Assembly: GCF_900162815.1 (NCBI RefSeq)
Contig: NZ_FUGD01000115.1
Coordinates: forward strand, 1-46,734
Reading direction: 5' to 3'
Source: Psychrobacter pasteurii
Lineage (GTDB): Bacteria; Pseudomonadota; Gammaproteobacteria; Pseudomonadales; Moraxellaceae
Length of the DNA: 46,734 bases
The position numbers and the translations under genes were made by a program. Each line of letters begins with the position of its first letter. Position 1 is the first letter of the stretch. Under the pieces are notes generated by a model. That model ran no database searches, had not been told where the DNA came from, and was given only the letters and a program-made list of their open reading frames with translations. This document shows, in pieces, positions 39,292-46,734 of the stretch.

Positions 39292-39576
39292 AATTAACAC
39301 CTCACTAAAAAAATATCACTAGTTAATAATATAATTAATACTATAGTTATACACTAAATCCTTAGTTTCTTTAAGGGTTTTTACAAAAAATTTTATCACA
39401 TTAGCAGTCGTCTTATTATAAAGACCCTCAAACGGTTAAGTGATATACTTAAAAGAGCTGTCTTTATGACAATAAATAATCATAATTTGGCTTATTTTGG
39501 TTTATCATAACTTTATCTTATTCATTCTTTCTTAAGCTTTGTTTGTTATTTTCATCGGCTGTTTACAGGGTAATTC

Positions 39577-41394
39577 ATGTCGCAAGTCTCCTACATTCCA
39601 GTGCCTTATTTCCAGTTTATCTCTAAGGTCGCAGATTTTGATTTAACCCAGCCTTTATTTGCTCCTGTTCCCAATAAAAAAATCCACCGTCACTGCCCGT
39701 TTATCATTATTGATGCAGACTATATTAATGCACCTTTAATGGATGTGGCTGTGGCTACTTGTGAGGATGAAGAGCCTGAGTCTACCTCCGAAACTACACA
39801 AGAGCAGCCCAAAGAAGCGGCAGAAACAGAGCAGCAACCCCTAAAAAAAGAACAGCTAGATTACCTAGCTAAGCAGCAAGCTAAGCCAGAACACGCCAAA
39901 GCCTACGAAAACCAAAAAACTGAGTCAGACGAAGTTGATTCGCCTTTGGACAATCAAAACCAAGATATCTCTAATGACCACATTGAGGTCGCAAAGGAGA
40001 TACCAGAAGCAGGCTCCCCTTCATCAACAGTAGCAGATGATACAAATCCTGAACCTACTGAACATGAACATGAACATGAGCCTGAACCTGAACCTGAACC
40101 TACTGAGAAAAAATCAGCTATGCCCGAAGAGCAAAGCTTAGAAAGTGAAGACTCTTTTGTAGAAGATGACGTGCCTGCCGACTCTGAGCAGCACACTGAA
40201 GAATCTCAAATTGATGCTGAGGAAGAAGACAGTAGTGAAGAAGAGGTTGAGGACGATGAAGATGAAGAGCTTAGCGAAGATGAAAAGCAAAAGATTAAGA
40301 AAGAATCCCAGCTAGAATCTTATAAGCAGTTTTTGGCTGAGCAAAAAAGCAAAGTAAAAATTGACTACCCAGGTATTCGGGTAGATATTGAGGCCAACGC
40401 CCTACCCAGTCGCATGTACTTTATTATGAATGCGCTGTCCGCCATTATTGCCAGTTACGGCTTGGTCGTAAACTCTGCAGCCGTAGTAATCGGAGCGATG
40501 CTCGTAGCGATGATGCTTGGGCCTATCAGTGGGGCTGCCTTGGCCATTATCGATTACCGCATGCCTTTTTTGCGTAAGTCTTTATTGACTGTACTGGCTG
40601 GCGCAGCAATGGTGGTGGTGATTGGTTTTATTGTCGGCTTTATGCACCAAGACTCCCCTCTCACTAATGAGATCTTATCTCGCACCCAACCTACTTCGAT
40701 GGACTTGATGATTGCATTAGCAGGCGGTACTGCGGGAGCATATGCCATGATTTCCCCTCAGCTTTCTGTTGCGGTAGTTGGGGTTGCAGTAGCCACAGCA
40801 TTGGTTCCCCCCTTGGCTGCCAGTGGCATATTATTCGCTCATGGTGAAGGCTCTTTGGGCCTTGGTGCTTTATTATTGGCCTTAACCAACATTATCGCCA
40901 TTCAATTTACCAACGCTTTGGTACTCTGGTCTGCAGGCTTTCGACGCCTGGTGGAAGACGACTATAAAAGCAGCCCTATCATTGCTTTTTTCCGCCGTAA
41001 CGCCGTTCCCTTGTTGCTATTGGCCGTAATTGGTACCTATCTTACCTATAACTTTAACACCATTACCAAAAAGCAAAAGTTTGAAAATGAGGTCAAAGAA
41101 AGCCTGAACACCTACTTTATTGATAAAGGTAACGCGCTGACCACCACCCAATTTGTGCCAAGAACCGACTATCAAACCGTCAGAGCCGTCATACGTGGAG
41201 AGACACGCCCTTCTTCAGATGACGCTAAGTACTTAGAGCAACAGATCAACCAAATCATCGAACAGGACTATCCAAAATATCAGACTGTACGTCTGCAAAT
41301 AAGATATATCCCAGTTATCGTTATCGAGTCTAGTCCCTCTCATAATGATGTAATTGATAAAACCGATGCGGCCATTTTAGCCAATGAGCAATAA
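39577..41394 (+). CDS. DUF389 (TIGR00341-like) membrane protein with acidic N-terminal region
   Basis: A 605-residue protein. Residues about 255-500 form the DUF389 membrane domain: IRVDIEANALPSRMYFIMNALSA, VNSAAVVIGAMLVAMMLGPI, AISPQLSV-like and VAVATALVPPLAASG segments, and a final helix near 470. A soluble tail of about 100 residues follows. Residues about 60-250 are acidic and low-complexity, with Glu-His and Glu-Pro alternations (EHEHEHEPEPEPEP) and Asp/Glu runs; this part is probably disordered. AGGG lies six bases before the ATG. The function of DUF389 proteins is unknown; transport is often guessed. It is a single gene upstream of alaS. Confidence 0.85.
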   Translation: MSQVSYIPVPYFQFISKVADFDLTQPLFAPVPNKKIHRHCPFIIIDADYINAPLMDVAVATCEDEEPESTSETTQEQPKEAAETEQQPLKKEQLDYLAKQQAKPEHAKAYENQKTESDEVDSPLDNQNQDISNDHIEVAKEIPEAGSPSSTVADDTNPEPTEHEHEHEPEPEPEPTEKKSAMPEEQSLESEDSFVEDDVPADSEQHTEESQIDAEEEDSSEEEVEDDEDEELSEDEKQKIKKESQLESYKQFLAEQKSKVKIDYPGIRVDIEANALPSRMYFIMNALSAIIASYGLVVNSAAVVIGAMLVAMMLGPISGAALAIIDYRMPFLRKSLLTVLAGAAMVVVIGFIVGFMHQDSPLTNEILSRTQPTSMDLMIALAGGTAGAYAMISPQLSVAVVGVAVATALVPPLAASGILFAHGEGSLGLGALLLALTNIIAIQFTNALVLWSAGFRRLVEDDYKSSPIIAFFRRNAVPLLLLAVIGTYLTYNFNTITKKQKFENEVKESLNTYFIDKGNALTTTQFVPRTDYQTVRAVIRGETRPSSDDAKYLEQQINQIIEQDYPKYQTVRLQIRYIPVIVIESSPSHNDVIDKTDAAILANEQ

Positions 41395-41617
41395 GAATCG
41401 ATTGGACTAAAGTTACAGCCAGTGTTCGCATCATCTAAAGTGAATAGTCATGTTTTGGCTATAAATATGCTAAACTTTGACGCTATTATTTGTAGCCGCT
41501 CACTTATTACCAATTTGTATGCGGTTTGGTGGCTATGAAATCTATTTTTATTGCTACAAATTTTGTTTTTATCATTAATAAACCTTTAGCTTATCAGCCA
41601 TTCTTTAAGGAGTTCAT

Positions 41618-44338
41618 GTGACTCAGTCTGCGCCCACATCTTCAAATTCAGTATCCCCTGCTTCAAATAAATTCTTAAGCACAGCCGAGCTGCGTAAATC
41701 TTTTATCGACTTCTTTGTTAGTAAGCAGCACACCCATGTGCCGTCATCAAGCTTAGTGCCCTACAATGACCCAACCTTATTGTTCACTAACGCCGGCATG
41801 AACCAATTTAAAGACTGTTTCTTAGGTATCGATAAGCGAGACTACACCCGCGCTGTCACCTCACAAAAGTGTGTGCGTGCTGGGGGTAAACACAATGATC
41901 TAGATAACGTTGGTTATACCGCCCGTCACCATACTTTCTTTGAAATGCTTGGTAACTTCTCTTTTGGTGATTATTTCAAAAAATCAGCCATTGCTTATGC
42001 TTGGGAGTTTTTGACATCAAAAGACTGGTTGGCTTTAGATGCAGATAGACTGTATGTCACCATTTATGAGACCGATGATGAGGCCTTTGATATCTGGCAC
42101 AAAGACATTGGCCTGCCTGCTGAACGCATTATCCGTATTGGGGATAACAAAGGCGCTCCTTACGCTTCAGATAACTTCTGGGCAATGGGTGATACAGGTC
42201 CTTGTGGTCCTTGTTCAGAGGTTTTCTATGACCACGGCGCCCATGTAGAAGGTGGCTTGCCAGGTACACCAGAAGAAGATGGCGACCGTTATATTGAAGT
42301 TTGGAACTGTGTTTTCATGCAGTTCAACCGTCAGCCAGATGGCACGATGGAGCCTTTACCTGCGCCAAGCGTAGATACCGGTATGGGGCTTGAGCGTATC
42401 AGTGCTATCTTGCAAGGCGTACACAGCAACTATGAAATTGACCTATTCGTCAACTTAATCAATAGTGCTGCTGATTTACTGGGCATCAAAAATGAAGGCC
42501 AGGCTTCTTTAAAAGTTATCGCTGACCACATCCGTGCCGTAAGCTTCTTAATTGCCGATGGTGTATTACCAAGTAACGAAGGCCGTGGCTATGTGTTGCG
42601 TCGTATCATTCGCCGTGCCGTAAGACATGGTAATAAATTAGGCGCTGAAGACAGCTTCTTCTATAAAATGGTTGCCCCATTAGTTAAAGAAATGGGCGAA
42701 GCTTATCCACAGTTGGTTGAAAAACAAGCTTTCATTGAATCAGCAATCGAAAAAGAAGAAGTTCAATTCGCAAAAACTTTAGCCCAAGGCTTACGTTTAT
42801 TAGACAGCGAGTTGGTCTCTTTAAAATCAGGCGACGTTTTATCTGGGGAAGCCGCTTTCAAATTATATGACACCTATGGTTTCCCAGTAGATTTAACGGC
42901 TGACATTACCCGTGAGCGTGGCATCAGCATTGATGAGGCTGGCTTTGATGAGCAAATGAATATCCAGCGTCAACGTGCCCGTGATGCGGGTAAGTTTGAT
43001 GTGGACTACTCAGCAGCCATTAAAGTTGATAGCCCCACTGAGTTCGTGGGTTATGAGAAATTAGATGAAACTCAAGTTAATATCATCGGCCTATACCAAG
43101 ACGGTAAAGAAGTTGAGGAATTAAACGAGGGTGATGAGGGCGTTATCGTCCTAGATCGCACCCCTTTCTACGCGGAAGGTGGTGGTCAGGTTGGTGAAAT
43201 GGGTGAAATTCGTACCAGCTCTGGCGTATTTAATGTAGAAGACACTAAGAAGTCTGGCCAAGCCATTATTCATCATGGTGTGGTCAATATGGGTAGTCTT
43301 AAAACCAAACAGACTGCAGATGCCCAAGTAATCTCTGCCATTCGTTCAGCCAGTGCCAGAAACCACTCTGCCACTCACTTATTACATGCTGCTTTACGCA
43401 AAGTATTGGGTGACAAAGTTTCACAAAAAGGCTCATTAGTCAGTAGCGAAGTTCTACGTTTTGACTTCTCTTATGACAATGCTGTGTCTCAAAAAGATTT
43501 AGCTGCCATCGAGCGCTTAGTGAATGAGCAAATCCAAGCCAACGTTGAAACCCAAATTGAGCACATGAACATCGATGATGCCATGGCCAAAGGCGCAGCA
43601 GCTTTATTTGGTGAAAAATACGGAGAAACCGTTCGCGTATTAACCATGGGCACCAATGAGATTGAAGATGGCATCGAGAAGCCCTTCTCTATCGAGCTTT
43701 GTGGTGGTTTGCACGTAAAACGCACCGGTGATATTGGTTTATTCAAAATCACTTCTGAATCAGGTATCGCCGCAGGGGTTCGCCGTATCGAAGCCTTAAC
43801 CGGTATGGGTGCTCTACGCTATGTACAGCAAGCGGACAGCCAGTTAACTACCCTAGCCAATCAGCTAAAAGCCAAACGCCCAGAAGTGGCTGACCGTGTA
43901 CAAACCATGGCAGACAAACAACGTGAGCTAGAAAAAGAGATTGAGCGTTTAAATCAAAAAATCGCTAGTGCTCAAGCTGCTACCTTAGTCGATAACGTAC
44001 AAACAATCGCCGATAAAAAAGTGCTTATCGCTCAAGTTGCCGGTATTGATGGCAAAGCCATGCGTGGATTGGTTGACGATATGAAGTCAAAACTTCAAGA
44101 CACCATCATTGTCTTAGTCGGCGAAAAAGGTGAGCAACTGGCTCTAGCTGCCTCTGTAAGTAAATCATTAACTGGCGACATCAAAGCCGGTGATATCATT
44201 CGCTACCTAGCCACTGAGCTTGGCGGAAAAGGTGGTGGTAAGCCAGATTATGCTCAAGGCGGCGCTCCAAACAGTGATAAGTTAGAAGCTGTTATGGCAC
44301 AGCTACCTAATTGGTTAGAGGGTCAGTTAAGCCAGTAA
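41618..44338 (+). CDS. alaS: Alanyl-tRNA synthetase, GTG start
   Basis: A 906-residue class II synthetase charging tRNA-Ala. Catalytic motifs include [13 protein letters not shown] and [12 protein letters not shown]; the editing domain has [12 protein letters not shown] and [15 protein letters not shown] zinc-ligand motifs; a C-Ala domain ends in [11 protein letters not shown]. The start is GTG at 41618, five bases after AAGGAG. An ATG two bases earlier (41616) is followed at once by TGA, so it forms a start-stop codon pair overlapping the GTG. About 20 Ser/Thr-rich residues precede the conserved [13 protein letters not shown]. lysC follows after 449 bases, a pairing common in gamma-proteobacteria. 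Confidence 0.98.
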   Translation: MTQSAPTSSNSVSPASNKFLSTAELRKSFIDFFVSKQHTHVPSSSLVPYNDPTLLFTNAGMNQFKDCFLGIDKRDYTRAVTSQKCVRAGGKHNDLDNVGYTARHHTFFEMLGNFSFGDYFKKSAIAYAWEFLTSKDWLALDADRLYVTIYETDDEAFDIWHKDIGLPAERIIRIGDNKGAPYASDNFWAMGDTGPCGPCSEVFYDHGAHVEGGLPGTPEEDGDRYIEVWNCVFMQFNRQPDGTMEPLPAPSVDTGMGLERISAILQGVHSNYEIDLFVNLINSAADLLGIKNEGQASLKVIADHIRAVSFLIADGVLPSNEGRGYVLRRIIRRAVRHGNKLGAEDSFFYKMVAPLVKEMGEAYPQLVEKQAFIESAIEKEEVQFAKTLAQGLRLLDSELVSLKSGDVLSGEAAFKLYDTYGFPVDLTADITRERGISIDEAGFDEQMNIQRQRARDAGKFDVDYSAAIKVDSPTEFVGYEKLDETQVNIIGLYQDGKEVEELNEGDEGVIVLDRTPFYAEGGGQVGEMGEIRTSSGVFNVEDTKKSGQAIIHHGVVNMGSLKTKQTADAQVISAIRSASARNHSATHLLHAALRKVLGDKVSQKGSLVSSEVLRFDFSYDNAVSQKDLAAIERLVNEQIQANVETQIEHMNIDDAMAKGAAALFGEKYGETVRVLTMGTNEIEDGIEKPFSIELCGGLHVKRTGDIGLFKITSESGIAAGVRRIEALTGMGALRYVQQADSQLTTLANQLKAKRPEVADRVQTMADKQRELEKEIERLNQKIASAQAATLVDNVQTIADKKVLIAQVAGIDGKAMRGLVDDMKSKLQDTIIVLVGEKGEQLALAASVSKSLTGDIKAGDIIRYLATELGGKGGGKPDYAQGGAPNSDKLEAVMAQLPNWLEGQLSQ

Positions 44339-44787
44339 TTTAAGGGTCTAACGTTACTGTTTACGCTTTTTATTAGATAACTGTCTGTTCGATAATTGGG
44401 CCATCTCGTGTGGCTGGCCCAATTAAGACATTAAACAGGGTAAATATCGCATATTGCGATAAGTTTAGCTGTCTATAACTATTTACCATCATTAATTTTC
44501 CTGCTTTCTTTGATGGTAACGTTTTGTTGTGATATAAAGTACGTTTGTCTATATAGTTTTTTATGATTGAAGCAGGATATTAATTGCCTCACTCAGGATA
44601 ATTTATCCCATTAAACTTGCAGACAAATTTAAATAAACCAAGGGATTACCGTTTTTTATTATTATTTTCTCTTACTGCTTATGCCGTAATGACCGTATAT
44701 CAACAGCGTAGCTCATCTAGGCATAAGTTTGGGCGATAGTAGTAGAGATAATGGTGAAAACCAAACTTTCAATTCAAAGGGTTTCAC
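44339..44787 (+). promoter_or_regulatory. alaS-lysC intergenic region with hairpins and a probable lysC promoter
   Basis: 449 bases without a gene. A perfect 11-bp hairpin (44393-44403 with 44415-44425) stands after alaS but lacks a T run. A second perfect 8-bp stem, TTACCATC with GATGGTAA, lies near 44483-44519. A probable lysC promoter is TTGTGA at 44527-44532 with TATATA at 44550-44555, 17-base spacer. In the leader, CTTATGCC (44678-44685) can pair with GGCATAAG (44720-44727). No lysine riboswitch core was recognised. Confidence 0.5.
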
Positions 44788-46071
44788 ATGGCATTGATTG
44801 TACAAAAGTATGGTGGTACGTCGATGGGCAGTATCGACCGTATCAAAAACGTTGCAAAGCGAATTAAGCGCTGGCATGACCATGGACATCAAGTAATTGT
44901 TGTCGTATCAGCCATGAGCGGTGAGACTAACCGATTAATCGACCTTGCCAATCAAATCAGCAGCACTCCAGATCCTCGTGAATATGACCAAATGGTCTCT
45001 ACGGGTGAGCAAGTTTCTATCTCCTTATTATCTATGGCTATCAAAGAGCTCGGCATTGGCGCCCGCTCTTTTACCGGTGGCCAAGTCGCTATTCGTACCG
45101 ATAATAAGCACAATAAAGCACGTATCGAAGCCATCGACTCTGAGAAAATTCAAGCACAGCTTGATGACGGTAATGTAGTTGTGGTTGCAGGCTTCCAAGG
45201 TGTTGACGCTGAAGGCAATATTACCACTTTAGGTCGTGGTGGCTCAGACACTACCGGTGTGGCTCTAGCAGCTGCTTTGGGCGCAGATGAATGTCAAATT
45301 TATACCGACGTTGACGGCGTATACACCACAGACCCACGCGTGACCGCTAAAGCCCGTAAGCTTGATAAAATTACTTTTGAAGAAATGTTAGAAATGGCCA
45401 GCTTAGGCTCGAAAGTATTACAAATTCGTGCCGTAGAGTTCGCTGGAAAATACCAAGTACCTTTAAGAGTTCTGTCTAGTTTTGATGAAGGTCAAGACGG
45501 CAGCTTTGATGAAGAATTTCGCCAAAATGTTGGCACACTGATTACAGTAGACGAAGGAGACGACATGGAACAGCCGGTCATTTCAGGTATCGCATTTAAT
45601 AGAGACGAAGCAAAGATTGTGGTACGTGGTGTGCCTGATCATCCTGGCGTTGCCTCTTCAATTTTGACCCCTATTAGCGATTCTAATATCGAAATTGATA
45701 TGATTTTACAAAACCTATCAGATCAAGGTTTAACAGATTTTAGCTTCACTGTGAATCGCCCTGATTTTGATAAAGCAGTGAATATTTTAGAAAGCATCAA
45801 GCAAGACATCGATGCCAAAGAAATTCATGGCAACACAGATGTGGTTAAAGTCTCTTTAGTCGGTGTGGGCATGCGCTCACATGCGGGTGTGGCAAGCAAA
45901 ATGTTCCAAGTATTGGCTGAGAACAACATCAACATCCAAATGATTTCTACCAGTGAAATCAAAATCTCTGTATTGATTAAAGAGCAACATTTAGAAAAAG
46001 CGGTTAAGTCTTTACATACTGCCTTTGGTCTAGATCGTGCAGACGGTGAAAGCAAAGTAGCCGGCCTATAA
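44788..46071 (+). CDS. lysC: Aspartate kinase
   Basis: A 427-residue aspartokinase, first step toward lysine, methionine and threonine. The kinase domain begins VQKYGGTSMGS and contains VVSAMSGETNRL, STGEQVS and GRGGSDTTGVALAAAL. Two ACT domains form the C-terminal third (about 268-340: IVVRGVPDHPGVASSILTPI; about 348-420: VSLVGVGMRSHAGVASKMF), the arrangement that gives feedback control by lysine with or without threonine. AAAGGG lies six bases before the ATG. Length and layout match the stand-alone class found in Pseudomonas and Acinetobacter. csrA, which often follows, is not seen in the next 660 bases. Confidence 0.97.
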   Translation: MALIVQKYGGTSMGSIDRIKNVAKRIKRWHDHGHQVIVVVSAMSGETNRLIDLANQISSTPDPREYDQMVSTGEQVSISLLSMAIKELGIGARSFTGGQVAIRTDNKHNKARIEAIDSEKIQAQLDDGNVVVVAGFQGVDAEGNITTLGRGGSDTTGVALAAALGADECQIYTDVDGVYTTDPRVTAKARKLDKITFEEMLEMASLGSKVLQIRAVEFAGKYQVPLRVLSSFDEGQDGSFDEEFRQNVGTLITVDEGDDMEQPVISGIAFNRDEAKIVVRGVPDHPGVASSILTPISDSNIEIDMILQNLSDQGLTDFSFTVNRPDFDKAVNILESIKQDIDAKEIHGNTDVVKVSLVGVGMRSHAGVASKMFQVLAENNINIQMISTSEIKISVLIKEQHLEKAVKSLHTAFGLDRADGESKVAGL

Positions 46072-46598
46072 TATTTGGCTATTTAGCCAATTAAAAATTA
46101 GGTAATAAAAAGAGATCTAACTTCACATTAAATAGCTAGTATTTTGTAAGTAATCTCTGATAAGTTAAAAGAGTCCTCGGGCTCTTTTAACTTATATAAG
46201 GTTTCAAAACCGGTATAAGGCTTTAAAACCAGCTTCTGTGTTAAAAATAGTGAATATTAATGACACTGCTGCTATAAAGCCTTATAATGTTCTGTTCGAA
46301 TATGGCCTATGCTGATGTATTTAAGAGAAAAACGAGCTCTTAGGGCAAATACATCATCAATAGCAATGCTATTTTGAACACTTTTATTCCCTTGAAAAGT
46401 TGGTTGTTGTTTCGCTACATTTTAAGCACTCAATACTTTAATTGAGTTGCTTTAAACTTAGCAAATGACTTCAAAATAGCGTTGGACGATCCAAGTCGCC
46501 TCTTTTAAGGGCAAACTTAATGGGCAGCGTTATGACTATTTCATCATTTGGCATTTGCCAGTTTTTTCAATTGCGACCTCTGTACACGACAAAAATGC
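46072..46598. other. Region after lysC: terminator, then AT-rich sequence without a supported gene
   Basis: Apart from the lysC terminator nothing certain is encoded. A 27-codon minus-strand frame at 46471-46554 and a hairpin made by CTCAAT and ATTGAG near 46428-46446 are visible but not interpretable. The sequence may include decayed insertion-element or flanking DNA next to the fragment at 46599. Confidence 0.4.
46161..46194. terminator. lysC terminator
   Basis: A 16-pair stem, 46161-46176 with 46179-46194, including one G-T pair. The inner arms carry AAAAGAG and CTCTTTT, so pairing in the lower stem also supplies the T tract. It lies 90 bases after the lysC stop. Confidence 0.75.
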
Positions 46599-46733
46599 TC
46601 AAAGTCTCAAAGGTCGTGGACTAGGAGACAAATAGCTTATTAGAACCTCAAACACACGTCGATTGCCAGCAAAGAAATACTCACGCAAACCATCAATCAA
46701 AACATCCAAACCAATAGCAAATAAACTTTGCTG
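46599..46733 (-). CDS. C-terminal 44 codons of an unidentified gene, possibly an IS4-type transposase
   Basis: Open from the window edge to TGA at 46599. The visible end (SLFAIGLDVLIDGLREYFF, then FEVLISYLSPSPRPLRL) has a hydrophobic-helical character like the C-terminal tails of some IS4-family transposases. That is a weak resemblance. TGTACACGAC at 46581-46590, just beyond the stop, could belong to an element terminus. The rest of the gene is outside the window, so identity cannot be settled here. Confidence 0.35.
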   Translation of the reverse strand, partial: QQSLFAIGLDVLIDGLREYFFAGNRRVFEVLISYLSPSPRPLRL

Positions 46734-46734
46734 G

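Noticed and set aside
39954..40196. 80-codon minus-strand frame rich in Ser, Gly and Cys
   Set aside because: It is the antisense of the Glu-Pro/Glu-His repeat in the DUF389 gene; composition explains the open frame.
46471..46554. 27-codon minus-strand frame (MPNDEIVITLPIKFALKRG...)
   Set aside because: It looks protein-like, but is too short, lacks a ribosome site and could not be tied to any family; perhaps a remnant.

Overview
The window looks like core chromosome of a gamma-proteobacterium of the Moraxellaceae, most likely Psychrobacter. This is inferred from protein character, a moderately AT-rich composition and gene order: cmk-rpsA-ihfB, obg-proB, tamA-tamB and alaS-lysC. No rRNA, tRNA, CRISPR array or prophage was recognised. 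Insertion-sequence material sits at both edges: the start of a tnpB gene at the left, and at the right a short C-terminal coding fragment that may be a transposase.

Left part (1-9300). A truncated IS200/IS605-type tnpB with a subterminal hairpin lies against yfaE, the ferredoxin that maintains class I ribonucleotide reductase. A Nif3-like metal protein follows. Next come about 940 bases without a gene, packed with strong hairpins, directly upstream of an MltF-type lytic transglycosylase. Convergent to it is an unusually long MltD-type transglycosylase with eight clear LysM repeats. A small secreted protein and a CNNM/CBS membrane protein complete this part.

Middle part (9300-28200), almost all on the minus strand. 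Genes in the direction of transcription, from right to left, are a Nudix-ThiE-like fusion, a lipocalin, a long-form GAPDH, obg, proB, hemE, argC, a coiled-coil membrane protein overlapping clpS, clpA, ung, tadA, cmk, rpsA and ihfB. The functions cover nucleotide-pool sanitation, proline, arginine and haem synthesis, N-degron proteolysis, uracil repair, tRNA editing and translation. Several units end in clear intrinsic terminators.

Right part (28200-46734). A 54-residue hemP gene, too short for most ORF cut-offs, lies behind a near-perfect Fur box. The tamA/tamB outer-membrane assembly pair follows on the minus strand, with TamA greatly enlarged. Then come an LplT-like transporter, a tiny two-helix membrane protein, a DUF389 membrane protein with a long acidic N-terminal region, alaS and lysC.

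The most unusual items are the hairpin-dense region before mltF (1979-2520), acidic or low-complexity expansions in ClpA, ClpS, TamA, MltD and the DUF389 protein, an orphan Fur-controlled hemP, and a 12-bp tandem repeat that places stop codons in register after the lipocalin gene. The hairpin region is the best candidate for something undescribed. Its function cannot be deduced from one sequence.
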